A stretch of 64,000 nt of DNA, from NCBI GenBank assembly GCA_029532625.1, contig JARFXM010000006.1:1240001-1304000 (forward strand), written 5' to 3'. This document shows, one piece after another, positions 12,815-25,200 of the stretch (its first letter is position 1; each line of letters opens with the position of its first letter). This stretch comes from Lomentospora prolificans. Lineage: Eukaryota > Ascomycota > Sordariomycetes > Microascales > Microascaceae. The translations under genes were made by a program, and so were the position numbers. The notes below the pieces were generated by a model that worked only from the letters and a program-made list of their open reading frames with translations, was not told where the DNA came from and searched no databases.

Positions 12815-13183
12815 ATGGGTGCTCAAGCGTCAACTCTAGGTGTTTACCCCCCCCCCCCGAGCCCATTTCCCTCCCATTCCCTCCAAAGCAACTGGGTTCT
12901 AACTACATGTGATATACAGGTCCCGCACCTGTGGCCGTCAAACCTGTCGCCTCTCTGGCTACGAGTGCTGAGTCGAAACCCAAGGTACGCTTTCCCGAGC
13001 TCTCGATTGATCGATTCATTCAAATTCTGATGGTCGCATCAGCCCTGTTGCGTATGCAAGGATGAGAAGGCACAGCGAGACGAATGCATGCTCATGTCGA
13101 AATCCGCGAACCCGGAAGAGGACTGCAAGTTGACGATACAACAGTACCGCGCATGCATGGAGGGTTTTGGCTTCAAAATATGA
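12815..13183 (+). CDS. Cytochrome c oxidase copper chaperone Cox17
   Basis: Exons 12815-12839, 12920-12984 and 13043-13183 give 76 aa. Cox17 carries Cu(I) in the mitochondrial intermembrane space to Sco1 and Cox11 for assembly of the CuA and CuB sites of complex IV. The diagnostic signature is complete: PCCVCKDEK with the copper-binding pair Cys32-Cys33, and a twin CX9C fold formed by Cys35/Cys45 and Cys58/Cys68 (substrate of the Mia40 pathway), ending YRACMEGFGFKI. The N-terminal 30 residues are a poorly conserved Ala/Pro/Lys tail, slightly longer than in yeast. Intron 1 has a run of 12 C shortly after its donor, which is unusual for a splice region but does not touch the coding frame. The gene ends 194 bp from a convergent gene. 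Confidence 0.96.
12847..12858 (+). repeat. C12 homopolymer in COX17 intron 1
   Basis: Twelve consecutive C, seven bases after the first intron base at 12840. It is likely length-variable between isolates and error-prone in sequencing; it is intronic and therefore neutral for the protein. Confidence 0.85.
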
Positions 13184-13376
13184 TCTGAGCATCCGTATAG
13201 GGGGGGTCTGCAACGATAGGTGACCGTGTATTATACCACCACGATAGAGCTTTAGCCTTGACGAACAATCAAACCACACTCAGTCTTGAATATCACCCCG
13301 CCAGCGTCATTTCTAATTTCGGAGCTTGGGACCATGCTACACGCCTAACGCATCCCCAACAGCATCCCCAACATAA

Positions 13377-13940
13377 TCAACTTTGGTGATTCTCGTGTCT
13401 CACATTCCGTATCTGTCGGATATCCAGATCAGAGGCTTCCTTCTTCCTACCATCAATCACCACCTTAAGGAGCCAGGCAAAGTTCATGCACTCTTTGCGC
13501 ATAGTCTCGATTTTCTCTTGTATCTGCCGCTCTATGGCCATCGTCTCTTCTATGGCCTCCTGCCACTTCATGAAGCTATCGTCTTGGCTCTGAATCCTAA
13601 GAGGGGAGAACTATCAGCCTCGGCACGGTAGTCATACTAACTGGGTGGCCACAAACATTTTCTGCTGGTTTTCCTTCAGACGAAAATCAATTCTCTGTTT
13701 AGCCGTATCAAATGCCCTAGCATGCTTATCGACCATCGTCTTTTGACGCTTCGTCAAGTTGCGTCGGCGCTGGTGGGTCAAGGTCAGCTTGGTGTACCAA
13801 ACAACGCCTCCTCCGCATGTTTGGTATGGTACCTCCGCCATCTTAGTCTGTGTATTGAGGAGGACGTCCTCTGCGTCCTTTGGCTCCCTGGAGTTGTTAT
13901 TATTATGCACTGGCCGCTTACGCGGCATGCTAAGCTTCAT
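13377..13940 (-). CDS. Basic coiled-coil protein, unknown function
   Basis: Two exons on the minus strand, 13940-13638 and 13589-13377, joined across a 48-nt intron (donor GTATGA, acceptor TTCAG, branch CTGAT) give 171 aa. The N-terminus is basic and low-complexity (MKLSMPRKRP, then four Asn). The middle holds a Lys/Arg-rich segment (HQRRRNLTKRQKTMVDKHAR), and the last 70 residues form a probable coiled coil (KWQEAIEETMAIERQIQEKI). A second possible start is Met5 at 13928. An alternative acceptor eight bases upstream would break the frame, so the chosen one is preferred although it is the second AG. The family is not recognised; the composition would suit a nuclear or RNA/DNA-associated structural protein, but that is speculation. 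It converges with COX17. Confidence 0.6.
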
Positions 13941-15480
13941 ATGGCTCGCTCCGTGTAGGCTGCTTTTCAGTTGAGTACCTCCTCTCTAGGTCGATCTGGA
14001 TATCAGCCGAAGGTAAGAAACGGCCCTGTTTGGATATCCGCCAATTCGAGAGCAATTTTGTGAATGAGCCCCGTAGCGATTGGTAATGGGACTGGCAACG
14101 GCATCGGACGTGCTAAGCACGGTAGGCATCATGGATATTAAGAATTACGGAACCACCTATCTCCTTCCTCGACCATGTCTAGTAGTAGTTAAGGCGTAGA
14201 GAAGCACCATCACTCTTTCCCAGATTCAAAAAAGGAAAAGTGGGGGAAAAGCGGGGGAAAGGAGGTGGAAAAAAGGAATCGAGCATCACGGAGGAGGCGT
14301 TCGAATCGAACCCTGAACCCAGTTCATCACTCTGGTCATTGAGCGCTCCATCTAGCCTCTATGCCATCTGGTCACATTGTCAATGCTAGAGCTGCTAGGT
14401 TGAGAGCCTCTGCTCTAGATGTGCCATAACACTTGGTTACCCTCTTCGTGGGAGATTCGAGGGAAGGAGCCCCGGGCTATCAAGCCCGGGCACCCGGCCT
14501 CCGATTCAGGAAGGTGCGATTATGGTCGTGGGTCTCGGCAGAGGAAAGGCTGAACAACTCTCGCTATATGCGTGAGTCACTAGTTTCTGGTACAGCTTCC
14601 CATCCATCCCACCCATCCCCATTGTCCAGATACAGTTTGAAGCTATGCTGCGATGGGATTACCGGGTGCGCATAGTTAATTAAAGTCACCTGCATATGAC
14701 AATCCGTCGAATAAACGAATATTCCTCACAGCGTCTATTGGGTATCAAAAGGGTCACAGGCCCGAGGTGTTTGTGCGCGGCTCAAGTAGATAAGAGCAAA
14801 GTTCCAACCAAGGCAGTTTCAATGAACGAAGCCAATAAACTTCCAGATACAAACTACTATTCTAGGTTATCGAGAATTCCTCACACACACCTATGACTAC
14901 GCTCTCGATTCCGGACCCTGGACAAAAAGAATTATCGGAGCATCCAATCTGCTCGAGACACCGCAAGGCTATTCCATTGATGCCCTACGAGTATTTTATC
15001 GTAACTCATACGGCTACTCAGCCCCATTCACTAGGTATCAAGGGAGTATAATCATCGGAGGGAACGTATATCTCTCTATGAAAACTTACATTACTGGTAA
15101 CTGAGCAAGTTGATTCCGCTCGGATAGATAATGCGCCTCACAACAGGTTCCTTATCTTTCTTGGAGAGGAAGCCCTCAAATGCCAAACTTTCGTAACAAC
15201 AACAGCAAAAGAATAGGACTGGGTGAATCCAACTCGTGTCTCTCTCTAGTCAAGCGGACGTGAGCTCCTTCCTGTATGCCTACGAGTACCACGCTTTTGT
15301 GAGACCGGGTGCCCGCCCGATGCTAAAGATCTGATGCGGAATTTGAGTGTGCATGCGACCTGCAAGCGCAAACCGATGCGATGCGTACGTACGACACTAG
15401 ATACGCCATAATATAAGACGCGAGGTGCCATAATTCCATCAATGACTTCCGTCCTTGATTTTCGTTGGGTGTCGACGTCA
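13941..15480. other. Intergenic, no confident gene
   Basis: Part of the divergent region between the coiled-coil gene and the Pro/Arg-rich gene. It contains an A/G-rich tract at 14226-14280 and, on the minus strand near 14290-14390, a tRNA-like but unpaired sequence (see rejected items). Nothing else was recognised. Confidence 0.45.
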
Positions 15481-15744
15481 TCAGGAGTTCTTGGTGATGG
15501 CAGCGGGCCAATGATATTCGCGGTGCCCGATAGGCCTCATGACATCGTCATCGGCCACCCCGCCACAACCGAGACTAGCCAAGGAAGACATGTGGCTACC
15601 CTCGTGACATGACGCCTCTATCTGCTTCTCCATGTGAAGATTCAGGGTCTGGAATGGTGCGTGGAGCGCCTGTTCCTGGTTACATTCCAAGACGTTCTTG
15701 ACCTGGAATTGTCTATAATAGCCACGCCCACCCAGGATGGCCAT
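15481..15744 (-). CDS. Possible small protein of 87 aa (weak)
   Basis: An open minus-strand frame from the ATG at 15744 to a TGA at 15481; the frame continues upstream to 15840 without an ATG, so a 5' exon could exist. Residue use looks protein-like (MAILGGRGYYRQFQVKNVLE; Met, His and Asp distributed evenly), but no domain or homologue is recognised and no splice partner was found. It would be transcribed divergently from the Pro/Arg-rich gene 130 bp away. It may equally be a chance frame. Confidence 0.25.
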   Translation of the reverse strand: MAILGGRGYYRQFQVKNVLECNQEQALHAPFQTLNLHMEKQIEASCHEGSHMSSLASLGCGGVADDDVMRPIGHREYHWPAAITKNS

Positions 15745-15876
15745 GACTAGTACATCATCATTGTTCGCCACTTGGGCTTCGCCATCCAAAGACCACCGTC
15801 GTTTTTGCCCAAATCTCGTACCAAAAACTGTTATCAACAAGAAATAACGCGACGTTTATCGCTTAAACCTAAAGCA

Positions 15877-16532
15877 ATGGGTACGATGTACGGCTCTTCC
15901 CATTAGCTTGGGACATAGACTAATATTAGTGCATAGATCACCATCACTACAAGCACAAGAAGAGGGTCTACCTCGAGGGTCCCCCGACCTATCCCTCCAG
16001 GACAGTCAAGAAGAAGACGACAATTGTTCATCTTCCCTCTCCGCCTTCTCCACCCCCATGCCCATGCCCCCCGTCCGTCATCGAAGTGCCCGCACCTCCT
16101 CCGCCACCACCCGTCCTCCTGCCCGAGCCAGAGCCTCTACCCCCGCCACCCATCATCTGTGATCCGGAGCCGGAGCTGGAACCTCCTTGCATCATCTCGG
16201 TTGATGTCGAATCTTCCTCGGCAAAATCATCCAAGTCTTCACGCTCCAAGAAGTCGAGGCGGAGGAGCCGAAGCCGACATAGAGACCGGGAGATCTACGT
16301 GGAAAGGGAAAGAGTTGTACCCGTTGAACGAGAAAGGCTCGTCCCCATTCGAGTTCCAGTTCCCTACCCGGTTCCGGTTGAGAGGCGAATCGAACCCAAG
16401 CCGGAGCCGCAACCGACTTACCGCTACGTGGATGTGCCAGTGTATGACAGACGCAGCCCCTCACCCGAGAGTGTTTGTGAAGAGAGGGAGATAATCATTG
16501 TTGATGACCGTCGGCGCATCAGAGAGTATTAG
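15877..16532 (+). CDS. Pro/Arg-rich protein with a 4-nt first coding exon
   Basis: Exon 1 is only ATGG (15877-15880), followed by a 56-nt intron (donor GTACGA, branch ACTAAT, acceptor CATAG) and exon 2 at 15937-16532. The protein has 199 aa. No other in-frame ATG exists in exon 2, and the join restores an open frame from its first base, giving a start MDHHHYKHKKRVYLEGPPTY. Segments in order: His/Lys-rich head; KKKTTIVHLPSPPSPPPCPC; a poly-Pro/Glu part (about 50-85); a Ser/Arg/Lys-rich part resembling RS domains (SKKSRRRSRSRHRDRE); then VERE/PVPVP repeats (ERERVVPVERERLVPIRVPV) and a charged tail ending RRRIREY. It is disordered. I do not recognise a named family; similar low-complexity proteins occur in moulds with unknown function. 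RNA or nuclear association is only suggested by the RS-like part. Confidence 0.8.
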
Positions 16533-19500
16533 AAAAGATGCAGGAACCGGCTCAGCTTTTCTTTCTTCTTTGTCTTATTAAGATATGTGTAATGAAACGT
16601 TATGATAGAGTCTTGGGCACTTGACGTTATAACAAACATACCAGAAGGTAGTATCTGAAGCGTCGTTCATCCAGATTAGATACGAAACTTTCTTTTTATA
16701 ATAGATCTTTGGAATGAATACACCAAGCCACCTTGTCTCGGGGGAATAGACATCATAAGCCTCTCGTAGCTTACCTTTACTGTGACCTGGATGAACTTGA
16801 CTCGTAGCCTTCCCAAACAAACAACAGCGGCCGTATCGAAGTCAAAGTCAACAAGTTAATACTGGATCGCGCGTTGTCCCAGCACCCGTCGCGAAACACG
16901 TCTTGATGCCTTCTTACCGCCTTTCTCGCGTTTCACGTACTGTAAAGGAGTAAGGAAGTGAGTCTGAACCACGCCCGGGCCGATATCACGCGCACCACCC
17001 TAAAGCCGTGAGCTCGCTTTCGCCTGATATTTCTGAGACTCTTGACATGCCTTGGGTGCTCACGTTTCACTAGGAGGGTAGCATATGAGGAGAGGCCTTG
17101 CCCATGCCGGGGTTAAGGGGTTGTGTCGGGGTACATGGGCCCGCGTGGGAGAAAGAGCACCGGGGGTAAAGAACAGGGTCTACCATCAGCAACCCGGCCG
17201 GTGTCTTAGTGGTTGCCCGGGCTGAAAGCAAAGCTGTCACCTGCCATGCTTGGGTGGTTTTTACTGATAAGGTTGCGGCAGGCTTCATCAAACATGGGGA
17301 ACGGCCTCAGAGCTGCCATGCTCCTGAAAGACCTAGACCTGCATCGGCTTTGGCCAGCGATGGAGTTACTTCTTCCGCTTCTGTCACTTAGGTCTCGCCT
17401 GTCCTCCCCCGAGGGTTACAGTGCATCCCCTCCTTTCTCGGTTCTCCATGTCTGCCGCGCGAACTTATTCTCAATTCTTCACTGGTAAGACACCACCTGT
17501 TTTTTTTTTCTTCACTGGTATGGTGGCAGAGTATTTCCAAGGGCCGACGAAGAACCGCTGCAGGGTGAGTTTTGGAATGGCAGCACTGTCCTGTTGTGTC
17601 GCCTCGCCAGTGTTCAGTGTAATTGCCAGCCAGCCCTCTCGTTCGAAAAATTGAAGAGAAGGTGGACAGAAGTCATAATTCCTCGCCCACACTGCTGTCG
17701 TGCCGCACTTGCAGGAATGATGAAACTAACTCGAGACTTCCGAACGAATTTTGCCGAATCTGGACGCCCAGCAGCGCACCTGGAGGTGTGTTTCAGATTT
17801 TGGTATTCTCCCAGCGAGCGAGCACCTCTGGGTTCGCTCCGCATGCTCGGCAAGTGTGGTATTCAACAAACAGGATTTAGAGGGGCCCCAGACTTCTTTC
17901 CCCTGCGTGTCCGGCGCGCGCACTGCAGTGTGTGAGAGTGATCCCATGTCTTGAGCCCTACTAGGAACGGGGAATTCGAGATGTCTTCTTCGGTCACGCA
18001 AGTATAGTCTCACATCGGGACTAAAAAAAGGTCAAGAATCAGATCAACAGTTTTGGCACTGATAGCAATGATGTAACACGATGCTTCATGCGGTTGCTTG
18101 CAGGAAGCTCGCGGCAAGACAGAATGGCATAAGATGTGGCGAGGCCGGCACGGCATCTGCACCCATTACGACTGGCGTAAACTCCGATAAGCCGAGCAGA
18201 TACAACCGGAGTAAATAAGATCTGGATGGGAATGGAAGAGTGGCACACGAGTCTAGACCTCAGTGGGGAAAAGCAGATTCGAACCGGCGTGCTGGGTGAT
18301 GAAGAAAGAAGGGCTCCTTGAATGGTTCAAGAGAGATCAGGGATCCGATGATGCGTTTTACGCTCGGCCGTGTGACTTCCGCTTTGGATCGGCCCCGGTT
18401 TACCTTGCTCGCGATCCTCTTCAGTGATTGAGTGAACGGCGATCATATCTCAGTTATCTCGAATTTACCTGTCGTGATGCCATCTGGTGTGCCAAGAGGC
18501 TTGCGTGGACGTACGAATGCATATCCCTCTTGTCCCCACCAAGACCGGCGAAGCTGGGATGGATTAGACCATGATAATCACTTGGCAAAAAGAGGTAAAT
18601 GAAGTTAAGGTGTGCTGTCCGAGCCGGGGATTTGTTATTCTTTTTTCGGCAGGGTTTCAGGAGCGCGCGCTCTCTCCATCGATGGTCTCGATTCGTCGCA
18701 AGGTGTGCGATGCGCCCTACCTGCCGCCTTACATGCGTACACCTCAACGCGCGCCGACGTGGGTGGTGTTTCCCTGGTGAAGATAGTTGGGTGAAGCCTG
18801 CAAACTTCCCGCAGGATCCGTATTTTAGGCTATCAATGACGCCGGCGCCTACACCTATATTGTCGTCGTCGCCGTTCTTCGTTTGTGTCTGCTGTTGCGT
18901 AACATGCCCAAAGTGTGCCACACTCACAGCCCGCGTTGCAAAGCCCGAAACGGGGAGTGGCACTCACACCCTAGCGAAGACGAGGGAGAGGGCGACTTGA
19001 TGTAGGACTATACTATTATTCCTCAACAGATGGGGTTGAGGAATCCCAGACCTTCGTTGTCGATCAAGCTCTTGACACTTCGAGTCAGGGTTATGGAACA
19101 TTGGAATGAGAATAACTTTGGACAACAAGTACTTCGTATGTTGTTCATGTTTCTAACCAGCCGTTCTGGTGCCAAATGCTAGTTTATCAATTAACTGTGC
19201 GCCCAAACTCGGCAATTGAGTCTTCGAGAATGAAACACCAGTGTCGTTCTCAGCCACCCGGATCGGCTTGATTTGTGACACTCTCTTCGAAGAAACGCTG
19301 CCCTAACAGCTTTCAAAATTATCAATTCTATTAAATTTCGACCCAACCATATCCCATTGCTCGGTGGGCTGGGCTCGTCGCGCCATTCATAACCAGACGC
19401 GTTCCAAGTGGTATGGAGTCTTCGTTGGCTGGCTGAAGTCCTAGCATAGGCCATTATCGCTCCATGCAATCGCACAAGCTAGGCGCTAGAGGGAATCTGT

Positions 19501-20957
19501 TGTTGGCTTGACGTTCTCTGCTTGACAGCCATGGATCCAATTATAGACTGAAGAAAGTCACAGGATGAAGCGTGTTTCGCAAAATAAGTGTGGTGCTTCT
19601 TCCCCAGACTATTAGTGCCTTGCAGGTCCGGGACAAAAATGGCACTGGGCACCTCTAATGGCGAAAAGCAACTGGATGGATAAACTAGGGGGTTCCACGA
19701 CCGTTCGTACGAGGTTAGCGTGTGGTCTGCCTTTAAAATGTTACCACCGTTATGAACGCTAGCGCCTGGAAGTTGAGGCTAGTGGTAATACATCATATCC
19801 TTTAAAGAAGGTAATCAGTGGAGCTACGGACTCCATCATGTGCCTGGACTAGAAGTATATTTCTGAACAAGGGGGTAGCTGGCGCTGGCGACAACAGCCT
19901 ACCTCTACCTCCGGAACGCACGGTGGCGGGAGGAGTTTATGGCCCGGTTCACGAGCCTCGAGCTGGCCTCTGAGATATGCTGGTTTGTTGGGGCTATATG
20001 TTCGACCCAACCATTCGGAAAAGGACCCTGGGATCAAGAAAACAACACCTGACGCAAGTGATGATGCTAGACGGCCGTGGCCGGACTAAACGATACACGA
20101 CGGTGGCTAGGTCCCCGATTGACGACTGGCATTGCAATGCCTGAGGTCAGTCTTTGAATTTCTTCAGGGACAACAGGCTGTCCCATCGACTGTCAGCATT
20201 TATGTTGCCTACGGAGTAAGCCAGGCACGGTTTTCTTGCGCTCTCTCCCACGTGGGAAGTAACTGGAGGGTAACTGCTTCAGGCTTCAACTAAATGGAGT
20301 GGATGTCGTCTCCCTTAACGCCCAGGCTGGGGATGCTAATCATCGTGTTTCCCTCGCTGCGAGCTTTATAAGGTTGTGGGTAGAGGTAGTTTTTTCCTTT
20401 TCTTGTCGCTCCATCCGGCTCAAGGCCCGGATTCGTCTGATCAATCTGCCTAGTACTTGTCATCAGTTTGCAACCTGTGGATCCCGTAGGCTGTTGTGTG
20501 AGAAACTGGCTTCAGTCTCGTGGCCAGGCCGGATCTAGCTCCTCTAGCGCATTCTTCTAGTGTAGTTCGTTATATTAATGACTGCTTGCCATAATCTCCG
20601 ACCTTTCGTACTTTCTTCAAAGCATGGGGAGATGATTGATGGTGGTGGCCATCTCGACATCGTATCCTCCATTGGCCAAAGGAAATAACTCAGGGGCCTG
20701 GGGCTATTACTGCTGTACGGCGGCAGGTGTGATGATGATATGAAGTTTCGCATTTGGTACCCTCCACTATCCTGCAAACCTAGGCCGGCCTCTGCCCGGC
20801 CCCATGCAATGCCCTTGACATCGATTTTTCTTTTTGTCCTTACCTTCTTTGGTGAGGTTGATGATTGCAGCGGCCAGGAGAACCTGTGAAACATCCCAGC
20901 CGTTCCTGCATGCCACGTAAAATGGAACGAAAAAGCCTGAGAGAGGCGGGATAAACC

Positions 20958-21004
20958 AATATCAACGCGGGGGCAATATTGTCAACGCGCAGGCAATATT
21001 GCCT
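20958..21004. repeat. Degenerate 20-bp tandem repeat (about 2.3 copies)
   Basis: Units starting CAATAT and containing TCAACGCG, separated by GGGGC or CAGGC, repeat with two or three changes. This is a small local duplication with no known role. Confidence 0.5.
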
Positions 21005-22238
21005 CCACTGTTATCTCTACAGCAGACCAGGCAGATAGCGTTTCCTGTTGGCGAGGTGGACTTGAGTGGGCACTTGAGTGCTCTCAACAGGGATTGCCCT
21101 TGCGTTGAACGGAGAATGGTGTTGGCGCCGCAAACCCCACCTTCCTTTCCGTGAAGGTGAGTCTCAGCCTGCTGATTCGCCTCCTTGGGTCGAACACCAG
21201 GGGCTCGACGGAGCGGGACAGCTGGCCAACCCCAGCGAGATAGTCAGAGTGGTGGCGTCGAAAACCGGCCGTGACCGCACTCTAGTCAATATTATTAACG
21301 TCGAATGCGTGGGTAGCAGCCATTTTACGTCCAATTTGAACTTGTACCAGGACTGAGTCCTCCGTGCTCCAATGGGCCTCTTGACATTGACAAACGTTGC
21401 ATTCGCTGCTGGCTATTGGGAGGAAGTGTGGGATCGAATGGATTCTACGGGATCCGGCTCGCAATACTACAAGTTCGGAATAGAGCAAGAGCAGTATGGG
21501 AACGAAGCGGTGAAGAAACCCCATCGAGATATTTTTTTTATATAAAGCGTTTAATAATACGCCCGCCCCCACAGTCCTTCCACCATTCGAATTAGGGAAA
21601 ACTTGGTGTTTCCCACGTTGGACGACGATTGTGGTTCTGCGTATAACAAGACACTGGAACACACGACACTGGCTCAGCGCAGACCTGGTCATACAGTTCA
21701 ATCAGCCTTGACAAACCGGTCTGTCAGGGGATGGGGGAGGTCTTGGAATCTGTCACCTTTCTCGACAGAACCTTGGCCCTGGATTTCAATGGAAGAACTA
21801 TTTGCTTCTGCCCCGGACTCGAGAATATGGGGGTATCATTCACGCTTTGCTTTTGCCAGCGATCAAACCCTGCGGGAACTATCTGCCCTGGCATGGCCAG
21901 CTGGCGAACCCAAACGGTACAACACTTCCAGGACTTTGTAGTGGTGGGCAATTTCCAACGGCTTCGACAGTGGGCTACTCTCAGTGCCCTACGGGAGTCG
22001 AGACCAGATGCTTTCAATTGCGTCCTGGTATGTAGAAAGGATGCAGGGGGGATTATTCGATGCGGGTATTCTACTTGTAAATATCCATGGATGGTACGAA
22101 GGTACTTCGCCGGTAATTAGGGGGGCACCTGGACTTCCAGAGGCGCTCCAACCTGTGCTTGGCCAGCTGCCGACCTGGTCTTTTAGGTTAGAGTACCTGC
22201 TGTGTTAGTGCCAAACCTCCTGCGTGATACATTGATTG

Positions 22239-22264
22239 ATGGATCAATTGATCAATTGATCCAT
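22239..22264. repeat. 26-bp perfect palindrome
   Basis: The sequence reads identically on both strands: ATGGATC, then overlapping CAATTG/TGATCA elements, then GATCCAT, centred between 22251 and 22252. It lies within GATT/GATC-rich DNA far from any recognised gene. Confidence 0.85.
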
Positions 22265-25200
22265 GGATGGAAACGAGAAATGGGATTCCCCGCACTAGTT
22301 TTGCTCCTAGCTGGCAACTCAATGGGTGAGAGACGCTATTCTAGGCCAGCGCTTGGGACAGACTCTATTTTCGTGGAAGAGCCAGCACTCGACTAGCCAG
22401 GCTGTCAGCTACAGTGTACCCAAGGAATACTAGAAGGATAGCAACGTTGTCCAGCAATGTTCTACACTCGCGCTAATATGAAAGGGGTTTCGATCAGATG
22501 TCTCAAGCCTGGTCATTGCTCCCAGTCAGGCAAACCCCAGTTTTCATAATATGTAATATCAATTGACTCGTGCAATGGGAAGTGTCTTGGGACGTATCAG
22601 CGTCAATCCTCTCTTCGACAGATCAGAACCTTTCTTTCAAGGCGAGCGACCACCCTAGAAGTATGCACTGATGCGTGACACAATGAACCACTCCATGTCT
22701 CGTCTAGTAAACATCGGGTGAATCTGGCTTCTACCACGAGCAGTCGCATCATTGATAAACGCCCCCCTTTTAGGAGATCGGTGGGTCCGTGATACCCGAT
22801 GATTAGTTAGTCGCCATCTGCAGAGGTCCAGCTTGTACTCTCAGGCACGGCAGAGCATTGCGCTTGCTTGAGGTGATGATTACAGGCATCTGTTGAAGAG
22901 CACCAGTCCCAACCGGAAGAAGCCCTGCCAGCGCACGACCATTGTCAAGTCAGGAAAAAAAGGTTGCGTCCGGGCTGCGTGTGGGCGTGCGTCGAGCAGT
23001 TGATTTCAAGCAGGGGGATGTTCGGTGAAGTCGACCAGTTAAACGATGGCCGGTTGATTGGGCGCATCAGTGCATTCCAATCTTTGGTTCTCTGCAAGCC
23101 ATTCTTTCTTCTGCTGTCTGTTTCCTGCTATGTGGTCCGTTGTTGCATCACCCGTTGAGCCAGTGCATCTTGTGGCGCTTCGAAACCTGCACACTTCTAG
23201 CGGGCTTATCCTTTTCTCTCCTCCGACAACCAAGCCATAAAACACAGGTACAAAACCGAATCGACGTTCTTGCTTCTGGCCCCCTTTCTGATGGCCGGTT
23301 TCCCACTAAACCTCGTCCTAAAAATTTCAGGTCTATCCTCTGAGAGGAGGAGGGGTTGTCCGAAGTACTTTTAGACTATTAGATCTCGCACAACGGAACG
23401 GCCCTGCCACATTTAACTTTCATCTGCGCCAAGTACGAGTTGGAAGAAAGACCATGAGCTAAGGACGGTGTGATCGAGAAGCCATTGATGCAGGTATTCT
23501 GCGGAACACCGGTGCTCAGCCGTTGACATCCGGCTTGTTGAGCTTGGTGCTCGTGCTGTGACTGGGGACAATATCTATTATGGATGGGTCCTTGAGCTGC
23601 CAGCATGAACGTACCCGAGGCAAAAGGACGGACACCCAGCAGATTGCCGTCTTGTACCCCTTCCACCAAAGCTCTGACCGCTCCCTCCACCAAATACTCA
23701 TCCTAGAGCCAGTGGGCTGCCTGATCCCCTTTAACCAACCGTCGCATTGCCAGCCATGTCACAGGCTGCACTCCAAACCATCCAAGACTCCTGAATCCAA
23801 AGTCCATAATTACCCTATCTGGGAAAGCCCCCCTCCTTTCCAAAAGCGTTTCCTCAACTCTCTTGTCTGCGCCCTGTCTCTATTTTGCCTGGCGCCGTCT
23901 CCATGATATGAGTGTCATTGTTTTCGTTCCTGGGAATCTTTGAAAATGGTGACATGTCTTTACTCATCGATAGTTGGGGGAAGGATTTCAATCTTCTCCA
24001 ACTTATATGGATGAGATGAAAACGCTCTTGATTATGAGGTGCAACTGAATATGCCTTGGCTCCCCAAATCGCTCAAGATCTTCGCCTCGAAAGTCTTATT
24101 TCAAGTCCGGATATCAGCCTCCGGGCGAGAGTGCGAGGATTGATTGGTCGCCGAGCGATCCAGGTTTCCTCAAACCCTGCACTCTGGAGTCTGGTGCACC
24201 ATTGTCCACGCAAGTGCTGCTGGTAAATTATCCTCCTTTCACCTTTCACGACAAGTACTCCGTACAAACGCTGGTGTGATTTTGAGCACGGCGCGAGCAC
24301 GGAGCCCGTTGCACTTCTCATCTGCTGTACTTGCCATATCCTGCTCTACTCCCCTCCGCCAATGCACACAGTTTGAATTGGTCAACTGTACTTGGCCGTG
24401 TAGACTGTACTCGATGACCTCGCCAAGTCTAGACCCTTGCCCCTTGTTTCTAGGACTGCGACCTGCACCGTCTCTCACCCGCACTTCCCCTCGACTTGTA
24501 ACAGGAACCCCATTCCCGATGTACTCTAGCCTCCTGCACACTGTTCCTGGACTGCGACTCTGCAACGCCCAAGCCTGTCTTTAATAACCGTGTATGAAGG
24601 AGGTACGAAGTACTCGACGCTAAACTCTCTGCCCGCCCACTTCCTGCTTGACAACTTGGAACTTACTCGGTGGCATGGGTACTGAACAGAGAAAGGTTCT
24701 GTTTAATATCAGCAGTGGTACTTTGCATGCTGGCTGTGGCCCATCAGCGGTATTGCTGATGCACCTCCCACTCTAATTTCTCCACTGCCGCGACAGAAGA
24801 CCCAGGAAACACTACCAGTCCCCACCTCCCCTTGCATTTCCTCCTCTCATCTTTTCACCCGCGGGCTATTCTGCATTCGATCTCATTTAATCTTTTTCTC
24901 CCTACTTTACTCTTCCCTCTTCCCTTCACACACACACGCCTCGTCGTCATCACCATTCATACCTAGGCTCGGTACTGGGGCTTCCTGGTATAGTTGTTCT
25001 GTGCCTTTGTTGATGCGAGTCGTCTTCTGGTTCAGGACACAAGGATAAAGGTGAAAGAAAGGTACGCGACCCATGTCTGCTCGACTCACTCTATCTAGTC
25101 GCTGCCACCACTGAAATTGCAGTTACGATTCTTTGCCTACTTCGTCTTAAACGTTCCTGCTCTCTTTCTTGCCTTTTGTTACTGCTGGACAACCACGTAT

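Noticed and set aside
14285..14395. tRNA-like sequence on the minus strand with a GGTTCGATTC B-box-like motif and D-arm-like GGCTAGATGGAGCGC
   Set aside because: The T stem does not pair and I could not close an acceptor stem; at best a decayed tRNA. A tRNAscan run would decide.
18255..18345. Minus-strand GGTTCGAATC motif suggesting a tRNA
   Set aside because: The flanking bases do not form a 5-bp T stem and no acceptor or anticodon arm fits.
18454..18963. 169-aa minus-strand frame in the gene-poor region
   Set aside because: Low-information composition and no motif or splice support.
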